Source of the DNA: Verticillium longisporum
Lineage: Eukaryota; Ascomycota; Sordariomycetes; Glomerellales; Plectosphaerellaceae
Direction: 5' to 3'
DNA length: 64,000 nt
Assembly: GCA_019188255.1 (NCBI GenBank)
Contig: JAETXT010000002.1
Coordinates: 5,952,001 to 6,016,000 of the forward strand
Numbering within the stretch: position 1 is the first letter of the stretch; every line of letters starts with the position of its first letter. The position numbers were made by a program, and so were the translations under genes. The notes under the pieces are model-generated. The model searched no databases and had not been told where the DNA came from. It worked only from the letters and a program-made list of their open reading frames with translations. Shown piece after piece: positions 55,851 through 64,000 of the stretch.

Positions 55851-56391
55851 GGATCGGCGCCGGGTCAAAACCTGACGGCGAGATCTTGCTCGCATTCTTT
55901 AATCAACAGGCTGGGGGACTGGAGTCTGGAGAAGCAAGTGTACAAATGGAGATTTCCAGCAGATGGATGGATGGATGGTCTGCAATTTTGTAATCTAGTC
56001 TGCGCAATGGCGAGCCGCAGTTGCCACTTTGATACACGGTGGCCAGAGAAGTATTCACCGAGGCAATTCTATCTCTTAGGTGGAATAAGGGGGGGGGGAT
56101 GGAGTGAGTTCCTCAGAAGGTGCAGTCTTGGTGATTCCCCATGCTGTTCTCTCGTTTGCATGTCTTCACCTGGTGAGTCAATTGGCAAGCACGTGACAGT
56201 CAAAAGCGAAAATAGCATCTTATGTAATCCATCTCGGTCTGTACCAATGAACTCCTCCGTATCCACCTCAAGGCTCACCTCGACACTCACCTGCCCTGCC
56301 TTCACGTCTCCAAGAGTTGCGAATAGATCAGCGAACGTAGCTAAGATGCGAGTCCTTGTGCTTTGCAGCCTTTCTCCTTTCACAACAAGCC
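55851..56391. other. Intergenic between rna14 and a regulator
   Basis: About 540 bases in the same orientation as both flanking genes: rna14 3' end and promoter of the next gene. A G-run occurs at about 56091-56098. No gene seen. Confidence 0.45.
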
Positions 56392-58429
56392 ATGGCTAGT
56401 TCTAACAAAACCGTCAAATTTGTCGAATCCGACCCTTCAGGTCTCCCCTTGAAGCGAAAGCAGGTTCAGCAAGCCTGCGAGTCATGCCGAAAGCGCAAGG
56501 TGAGTCCTAGACGGTGGTGGCCTTGATGAGCCTCTTGCTGAGATTGCATAGAAGCGCTGCATTCACACAGAGGGCGACGAAGACACTGATGCCTCAAAGA
56601 GTCCCGGTTCTCGAACTCGGAACCACGATGGCACCCCCAACGGCCAAGGGGACCATGGTGTGACACCGTCCGCGCACTCGTCGAGACGCTTCGTCTGCGA
56701 CACCAACCCAGAAGGCTTGTTCGCCGAGGCAACAGGCTCGGACGCTCTGGGAAGCAAGAGGGGCAGCCGCTTCCTCGGCGACACGAATCCCGAAGGCATG
56801 TTTGCAGAAGTGACGCACAGCGACGGCGCCACAAGCACAGCTCGCAATGACGAGGTCGGCGTTTGGGTATCTACAAGACACGATACATCAGTCGCGCCAG
56901 AATCTGCCAACGTGACGGCGCCACACCCTGCCATTCCCTACGACGAGATCCTGCTTCCCTATGTCCAAGAACACTGCTTGACCTGTGTCCCTCCAGAAAG
57001 GGAGTACCGCCAGTTGAAGAAAGTCTACACACGCAAGATTCATCCCATCTACGCCCTCGTACCCGATTCCGCCATGACCGACAATGATTCTCCAGCCAAC
57101 ATTGTGCTACGCCAGGTCATTTCCTTGGCAGCCGCTACTGACCCCTCCATGGCGAACTATTTGAGGCTGAGTAACAAGGGCAGTGAGAAACTGTCATTCG
57201 TAGAGTTCTCGCAGGCTCTATCCGGTGCTGTTCGCACAACTCTGGCGACAAGCTTAATCGTCGATAGGACGGTACACATTCGGGCTCTTTCCATGCTGTC
57301 GCTCTACTTCCAGCCGTCCTCTCTCCAAGAGAGCGGAGTCGCCGCCCAATTCGCCGCCGAGGCAATCCATCATTCCCAGACCCGCGGCCCTCACCTGCGG
57401 CGCACCGGAGACCCGGCGCTCGAGACGGGCTTCTGCGCCGTTTGGGCGGTCGATAAAATCCCTGCGGCCGCGTATGGTCGGCCGCGACTGCTTCACGAGC
57501 GAGACTTTGCGGCAACTTTAGAGGAATGCTTCAGTCGACAGGAGCCATGTTTTCGGTTATACCTGTCTATATCGCGATGGCTTGACAGGACGATTGATCT
57601 GTATCGACCTGCAGCGAGCGCTCATGCTCTCGGCGATCTCAAACCTTTTGTCGAGCTGCCCGTGTTAGAGCCGATGATCGTCGAAGCAAACGCGCTGGAG
57701 GTGCCAACCCATCTACTCGGTAAGCTAAATTTTCTCATCAACCATTGTTCTGCGTGCTGACCACGTCTAGCCACACTGGAGGTCTTCTATCACGCCGTTA
57801 TTATTCTATCATGTAGGCTGCCTCGGCCTGGTGCGGAATCAAATCAGTCGTCCTACGCCTCAAGCATCCCTCCGGCGATGGCCAACGCCCGCCGCTCACT
57901 GGCATCAGAACGCATCGCCCACGCCGTCAAGAAGGAGAAGCTTAGCCCCGTCCCCTTTATTCCGTACGCCGTTTCTCTTTCTCTCAGCGTCGAGTACCGC
58001 AAGATGCGCCACTCGGCGTTGCCAATGTTCCGCGCCCGCTCGCGCGACGCCTTCAAGTCCAGCTGCGAACTTCTGAAGCGGTTCAAGAATATATTCTATT
58101 CGGCAAAAGTCACGTACGGCCTCGGCGAGCGCATGCTCAAGGAGATGGAGCGTGCCGCCACGACGCTCGTGCAGGAAGCACCGCCGGCGGCGAACGCTTC
58201 CGAGATGTCCAGTGAGCCGACGCCCGAGGTCACCTTCTCGGCCGATCCACAGGACTTTGACATGTCGATGAACGGCATGCCGAATCTGGACTCGATCGAT
58301 TTTAACATGGATGTTTTCGGCCATTTCGACCCCAGCTTTGATCTGACAATGGCGGATAACGCGTTGGAGGGCAACCTCGATATTGGACTTCCCCTGAATT
58401 GGGGCGAATGGGCACAATTCGGCAGCTAA
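56392..58429 (+). CDS. Fungal transcription factor with a half (degenerate) Zn2Cys6 cluster
   Basis: Three exons (56392-56499, 56552-57719, 57771-58429) encode 644 residues; introns GTGAGT..GCATAG and GTAAGC..TCTAG. The first half of a zinc cluster is present (QQACESCRKRK-KRC at about 28-39, interrupted by the first intron). The expected second C-X2-C-X6-C half is absent. A linker follows with a duplicated motif: RRFVCDTNPEGLFAEAT and SRFLGDTNPEGMFAEVT at about 87-103 and 116-132. The middle has a fungal_trans-like region (EHCLTCVPPEREY, KVYTRKIHPIYALVPDSAMT, LVIDRTVHIRALSML-like text, GFCAVWAVDKIPAAAYGRPR). The tail is acidic with an activation-domain-like composition ending NWGEWAQFGS. Related regulators in other Sordariomycetes also show CESCRKRKKRC followed by a single RFVGDLNPEG motif. 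Target genes are unknown. Confidence 0.87.
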
Positions 58430-58699
58430 GATCGAGCCCACGGCGGTTCATACCTGAAGCAGGCGCTCAGGCGATCCAAGCATGAGGATCATGATCTACA
58501 AGGGGCACATTGGAGACGAGTCACTTGTCGAGAAATATCAAATCTTACAGGAGAAACGGGCCGAGATGATGCAGATGTATAAAACTATATGATGCTATAT
58601 ACATCCACATTATTCAGGATTCTATGACCTTCTTGTCGCACAAATGAAATTCGGGCCAGAGCTTTGGCGCACATGCTGCTCTACACGTGGAGCATGTTT

Positions 58700-60174
58700 T
58701 CACGCAAAGTTCCAGCAGCTGGACTTGTACAGAGGGTGGTCGTACTCGTACAGGACCTTGCTGTAAATGTTGGCAATGTAGGCGACAATGTCGAACTTGA
58801 AGGTGCTCGCGAACCAGGCGCCGTTGGGGCAGGTGACGCCCTCGGGACGGGCCAAGGCGATGCCGGACTTGCTCGTGTACTCAAAGTTGGCGTCGGCGGA
58901 CCAGGCGTTGACGACCTGAGGCTTGAGGTCGACGCCGGCGGTGAGGTCGATGGCGCGCTTGAAGGCCTGCACGCCGACGGCGAGGTTGAGGTCGAGGTAG
59001 GGGTTCAGCTGCAGCGAGACCTCGGCGTTGAGGTCGCTCGACATGGTCGTCACGGGCCCCCAGCCGCTGGTGCTCGACTTGTCGCTGTTGGCGAGGTTGA
59101 GGTGGATCTTGCCGGCGGGGATCTCGCTGTGGAGGCCGAGGCTGGCGTCGACGGTGCCCTCGGCGGCGAACTCGACGCCGATGCCGAACGAGACGATGGG
59201 GCCGACGTCCAGGATGCCGGGGATGCTGAAGGCCGAGATGGACGCGGTGAAGGGCTCAAAGTCGAAGACGTCGGTCGAGTAGGGGGCGCCAACGTGCGCC
59301 GAGAGGGTGAGGGGGATGAGGGACGAGTAATCTATGTCGAGGGACATGGAGCTCGCCTTGAGGTCGAGAAAGTTGAAGCCGAAGCTGCCGGCGATCTGGA
59401 CCTTGCTCTCGAAGCGCGCCTCGTCAATGTTGATCTTGAGGTCCGGCAGGTTGGCGAGCGTGCCGGCGATGTCGGGCGTGATCAGCGACTTGAGGTCGCG
59501 CTTGGCACCCGGTGCAGGGTTGGTGTCGAAGTTGACGGTGGCCTGAGCACCCTCGTCGTTGAGGGATGTGCGCTTGCTGCTTGCCGTGGCGACGAGCTTG
59601 GCATTGTCAAAGACTAGGTCGGACAGGGCGAACCAACCGCGCTCGTCAGACGGGTTGCAGCCGTCATCTGGGGAGTAGGTGAGGACGGTAAGCTCCTTGG
59701 GCCAGGCTGCCGTGGCGGCCTGCAGGGAAGCGAGGTCGTTGAAGTTGATGGTCACGGAAGAATCCTGGCATTTCACGGAGGAAACGCCATCAACCTCCTC
59801 CAGTGCCACAGCGGGCTGCTTCAAGGCAATGTCGACAAGGGCCGTCATCTCGCTGCCGGGTCCTTGGCCGGCGTCACGGACTCTTGCCTCGTCTTGAGCT
59901 TGAGTCCATTCCCTAGTTTACTGGAAAGGATGTTCGCACGAGGAATCGGACTCAGGATGACGGGTGCCGGCTTTTCGGCCAACTCCGGCACGGAAGGAAC
60001 ATCGGCAGCCGCGCGGACTGCGATGCCTTGGCCATGGTTAGGCTCGATACCGGGGCGCTTCGGAACGGGCTTGAGGATAGCCGGCGGATCGGCGGGAACG
60101 GCGGCACCTGAAGAAGTGCCGACCAAGCCTGCCAAAGCGCCGACGGAAAGAAGGAGAGATGAACCGGCCTTCAT
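58700..60174 (-). CDS. Secreted DUF7029/DUF7223-like protein (apparent frameshift)
   Basis: The start is at 60174 with a signal peptide (MKAGSSLLLSVGALAGLVGT, cleavage near SSGAAVP). A proline-rich segment follows to QESVTPAK. The frame then ends at 59845, and a second frame carries the rest from about MTALVDIALKQPAVALEEVD (59848) to the stop at 58700. One extra G in the AAGGACCC text near 59859-59865 would join them (PAKGPGSEMTALVD). The second part looks like a DUF7029-type module (VSSVKCQDSSVTINFNDLAS, WPKELTVL, DDGCNPSDERGWFALSDLVF) followed by a beta-rich DUF7223-like region (GPIVSFGIGVEFAAEGTVDA). These are fungal extracellular or cell-surface proteins of unknown activity. Expected length is about 490 residues. 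The family names are from memory of pattern and are the least certain part. Confidence 0.72.
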
Positions 60175-62507
60175 ATTGGGTATGGTGCTACCGGGGTGTA
60201 TTAAAGAGAGGAGTAGCAAGCAGAGCTGCAAATATAAAACGAAAGACTGTGTTCTTGAGCGGAGGAAGAGTGAGCGGAGGAAGAGTGATCAAGTAAACAC
60301 GGAAGACTGCTGAAAGCTGCTTGCCGAGAGAAAGAAGCATCTCCTGAGCGACGAACGTCTTGGACTTTATAGGTAGACATCGTGAAGTCTTGCCAACGAC
60401 CTCGAGTCGTGACATGTGGACCACGACAAGCAGAAACAGACACGACAGGACGGCATAGTCCGTAGACCTGCCAGCCGCCGATGTTGAGAGTCATCCCTGG
60501 TCATCGTGATGCCGCTGCGCCTGGCCCGCCAAGTCCCGATAGGGTCCGAACGCCAGCGGGCTTGGTTTGACAGGCAACGTAGGAGTCTACCCTACCTGTA
60601 CGTTCACAGGGCTGAGGGGTTGACAGGTACAATGAGCGTAACAAGATGGTGGGCCTCAGAATGCTTGGAAGGGTCTTAGACTGGGATTCGCATGTGCCCA
60701 AACGTGGAATCAGCCTCCCCTCCCTCACAAACACGAGGCAGGGTCAAGGTCCTCTGCGGATGCCCCGAACTGTTGGCGTTCAGGGTCCGCAGTGAAGCTC
60801 GGACAGCCAACACCCGCTCTCCGGCTCCCGGGGCACGACTTACTCTTGTGGGGTTGTGGATGCATCGTGTTATGCATGTGCTTAAGAGAAATGACACCGC
60901 CAGCTATAGGTGGGGGACTTGAGTCGTAACCATGTTCATCTTGACTCGGACAATACTGGGACTGGGAGGGCTGGGCACCGCCCGGTCATGCCGGCATTGA
61001 CAGGACGAAGGCTTCGATTAGAAGCTTAATTTAGGCATGACTGCTCATAGGCCTACCCTCAGCGGATTCAAGATGTTGTATCCCACGTTGTGGGATGATC
61101 GCTCCCACCCGATTTCAAAGAGGCGGAGTTGAGTTGATCGTCGTATCGCGTATCGTCAAAGTCAAGTCCGCTTGCTGGTGTCACTCTTTCCCAAAGCTTA
61201 GTAGCATCATCAACGTCGATTCTTGGATTTCAAATGCTGCAGGCGACTTTGATTGAAGGAGCGAACCTTAGCGCAACACGTGTTCCCATATTGTAGCAGT
61301 TTTTCACCATAACACTCGGCCTAGCTAGGCTCTCTTGTGCAGATTGCCACGCCCATCAGCTCACAATTCCATTAACAGGATTGGCCGGGTCGAAAAAGCG
61401 AAACCGAGAATTTAGGCTGAGTTAGTGAACTTAGGACCATGCGTACGTAACCGAGTTTGCTGCAAGGGATACCATTTCACGAAACCGACGACTTACTTCA
61501 CCCAGCTCGGAAGCATCCGTGTAAGATTAGGGGTTATCGATGTCCCATCAAAGTGTGCCAAATGTGGCGAACCTGACACTCCGCAACATCGATCACGTCC
61601 TCATACACGGGCAAAGACGAGGACATATGCAGTGCATGCTACAGTATACTCAGTCATTTACTTGCAATATGACCCGCGGAGAGGGAGATCTTATTATGGT
61701 CAATGGGCTTGAGCTTGACCCTAACCGTGGTTTGATCTGCCAACACTGTTGGTGGATACCATCCAAATCGGGTCAGGGGACCAAGATCTACCCCATCAAG
61801 CCCATCTGATGTCAAAACGTGACCCCACACGCGCTTCGTCCGGACATGTCCTTGCAGGGGCTTGTAGGAGGTCTGGTCCGGTACGGAGGGCCCGGGGAGG
61901 CCAAAGCGTGTGCGGCCATCAGACCGCACACTTGGCAGTCCATCTATCTGTTTCACTCTCGTATTAATCCGTCGGAATTGTGGATGTAACACCAGAGAAA
62001 TTGTAAAATAATATGCAGCAGAACATGTCGTTGCTTCTGTGATCATGGTAGTAACCTCCTCCAAAGCGCTAGTATGAACCGAATGTGATTTACTTTTGCA
62101 CCCTGCCGAGTGTGAATGCCATCCGCGGTATCCAGCTCCACAACCCACCGGGATGCTTGGACTATGACACTGGCCGGAGCCTCTTCCGGACAACCTCCCC
62201 TCACTCGCTTTCAGTTTAGGCCCGGACGACTATGATTTGAAATCATGAAGTCGTCACCTACAAAACCCGAACAATATCGCGAGACCATTATGATGTTTCT
62301 ATAGAAACTTCCCTTGCCGGGAATGGCGGAGGGAGCAAGGGAGCTCTTTTTCTCTTTCCTACGTTTCATCGACCAGATGCGTTCGAAACCTTACAACTGA
62401 TGACACTAAGCTTGATGCTGCATTCGGGGATACTACTACTTCGGAACTGCCACCACGGCTAGATAAACAAGACTTGGTCGACGCTCATACATGTGATTCC
62501 TCGCTAC
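60175..62507. other. Intergenic, 2.3 kb
   Basis: No supported gene. Short open frames (plus 61425-61712, minus 61654-62193) have no recognisable features and overlap each other. Composition is normal. Confidence 0.5.
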
Positions 62508-64000
62508 TCAGACTTCCGGACTTTTCTTCTCGTCAGCTACCCCGGCAAAGCTAACATCGCATACGTAATTCTTGAAACCCCGCGCGGGCACCCTGTTGTT
62601 GAACATCTCCTGGATCTCGGCATAGTTCCGTCCCTTGAGCTCAGGCATGTAGAGATACAGGAACACGCACATGGGCAACGACAGGCCGAAGAAGATGAAG
62701 CAGATCTTCCCGCCAAGGTTGGCTTGATCAGTATTCAGCAGGTAGGGCATGACCTGGAAGACGACGCAGGACGCGGCAGTCGAACACATGATGTTGATGC
62801 TGTAGGTCTTCTGGCGCAGCTGGACGCTGGACGTTTCGCCGCCAACCGTGTAGGCTACAGCCCCTAGAGTGGCATGGTAGAGGAAGCCCCAGATGCACAT
62901 GAACGCGACGGTTGCGCTCAGGGCAGCCTGGGAACCGATTGTGCTGATGCCGCCGATGACGAGAAGAAGGGCGGTCATGATGAAGACCCCGCCGACGATC
63001 ATCGGGCGGCGGCCAAGGCGGTCGACAAGTGGCCAGGAACACATGTTGCCGAAGAGCTGGATGGCGTAGGCAGCTTGTCCAATCGCCAGGGGATCGTTCA
63101 CACCAGCGAGCCGGAAGTAGTATGTGAGATAGCCGCTGATGAAGTTGACACCGATCGTCTGCTGGGAAAGATAGACCATGACAATGATGAGGGTTCGGCG
63201 ACCGTTGGTGCCACGGAAGCATTCGATCCAGCTGCTTCCCTCTTGCTCTTTCTTAGCGGCCTTCTCCTTCTCCATTGCGATGGTGGCGACGGCCATGGCA
63301 GCGTCGACATCGAATGAGGTGCCGTTGAAGCGGCGGAAAGACTTGGCGGCCTCATCTGGGCGGCCGTGGATGATGAGCCAAGTGGGTGACTCTGGAATGA
63401 TGGTGAGCGCAATCAGCAGCAGCGCAGGCGGAACAATCTGTGTGATGAGCGGGATGCGCCACGCCATGTCGTTGTTGTGGTGCTTGCTGCCAAGCACAGC
63501 GACAGAATTGAGCCACTGGCCGATAACGATCATGGTATTCTGCACGACTCTGTCAGACATTCTTGCTCTATGCTGGCGATGGAGGGAGATTGATCATACC
63601 ACGAGCGCCAAGCAAACACCGCGCATCTTGACGGGGGCCAGTTCAGCAACGAACACGGGTCCCAGCGAGTGGCCGAGACCGAAGCCGAGCGTTGCGACGA
63701 CCTTGCCCCCAAAGAGCATCATGATGGACGTGCTGAAATACTGGAGGATAACTCCACCGGAGCAAACCACACACGCGATGATGATGGTCCGCTTGCGACC
63801 GATGTAGTCACTGATGATGCCGGTGAAAAATGCAGATACGAAGATGCCGATGGTGCCGGCAGCATTGAGTATTTGCTGGTTTTGGGCGGAGATGATGTAA
63901 ATGCCATTGACCTCATGTCCAAAGTGCTCGGCGAACGGCACAACGGCAAGAAGCTTTCCAATCGTTGCGACTTCGTAACCGAAATTGATCGGGAGCAGGT
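62508..64000 (-). CDS. MFS sugar/quinate-type transporter, 5' end outside the window
   Basis: Two visible exons: 63600-64000 (open to the window edge, so the start is missing) and 62508-63539, separated by a 60-base intron (GTATGA..GTGCAG, phase 0). The visible part covers about 477 residues. Motifs: NFGYEVATIGKLLAVVPFAE near the N-terminus, DYIGRKRTI between TM2 and TM3, LAPVKMRGVCLALV at TM4, IIPESPTWLIIHGRPDEA after TM6, QQTIGVNFISGYLTYYF in TM7, DRLGRRPMIVGG between TM8 and TM9, and PELKGRNYAEIQEMF after TM12. The PESP, GRR and PELKGR signatures place it in the sugar porter family, nearer to alpha-glucoside/maltose permeases than the transporter at 10398. Plasma-membrane sugar uptake is the likely role; substrate is not readable. 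Confidence 0.9.

Noticed and set aside
58664..59617. 317-codon frame on plus rich in GDV/EVE
   Set aside because: Antisense shadow of the secreted protein; composition mirrors GC-rich third positions.

Overview
The window is nuclear DNA of a filamentous ascomycete, most probably a Sordariomycete and perhaps Hypocreales; I cannot name the genus. The evidence is short GT..AG introns (about 47-130 bases) with CTAAC-like branch sites, Zn2Cys6 regulators, an ENA-type cation ATPase, an ApsB/Mto1 microtubule-organising protein, and TA-saturated blocks that look like repeat-induced point mutation (RIP).

Layout. 0-6.7 kb is gene-poor: one small membrane protein and one candidate small spliced gene. 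6.7-12.1 kb is a divergent pair, a Zn2Cys6 regulator (minus) and an intact MFS sugar transporter (plus), sharing a 1.8 kb intergenic region. 12.1-20.0 kb is an AT-rich island. It holds a 27-bp minisatellite, a heavily mutated Ty3/gypsy relic in which gag, retropepsin and reverse-transcriptase starts can still be read, and two nearly identical, GC-normal pogo/Fot1-type DNA transposons (1860 and 1859 bp) with about 46-bp inverted ends and TA target duplications. Beside the island lie two dead genes: a GH5 glucanase/cellulase-like gene and a second MFS sugar transporter. 24-31 kb carries an ENA-type P-type ATPase, an Fe/Mn superoxide dismutase and a DUF1993 protein. 31.7-37.8 kb carries apsB/mto1 and a mitochondrial-type peroxiredoxin. 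A 5.5 kb stretch with no convincing gene follows. 43-64 kb is ordinary gene-dense housekeeping sequence: a Gap1-type RasGAP, a CorA-like membrane protein, asf1, rna14, a Zn2Cys6-like regulator with a degenerate zinc cluster, a secreted DUF7029/DUF7223-like protein, and an MFS sugar transporter cut by the window end.

Functional themes are sugar sensing and uptake (two live transporters, one regulator, one dead transporter, one dead glycosidase), ion and oxidative stress (ENA, SOD, peroxiredoxin, CorA-like), and core nuclear functions (Asf1, Rna14, ApsB, RasGAP).

The most unusual pattern is a set of apparent small frameshifts inside otherwise well-conserved genes (asf1, rna14, apsB twice, the CorA-like gene twice, the secreted protein), mostly one-base losses in short homopolymers. 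Consensus error in the assembly is the simplest reading, so these genes are annotated as genes with a flagged break. Other points of note are the two un-mutated transposon copies inside RIP-ruined DNA, a shared out-of-frame junction in the transposase that could be a programmed -1 frameshift, and a possible dual-targeting arrangement in the SOD gene. I found no CRISPR-like, prophage-like or clearly unprecedented system.
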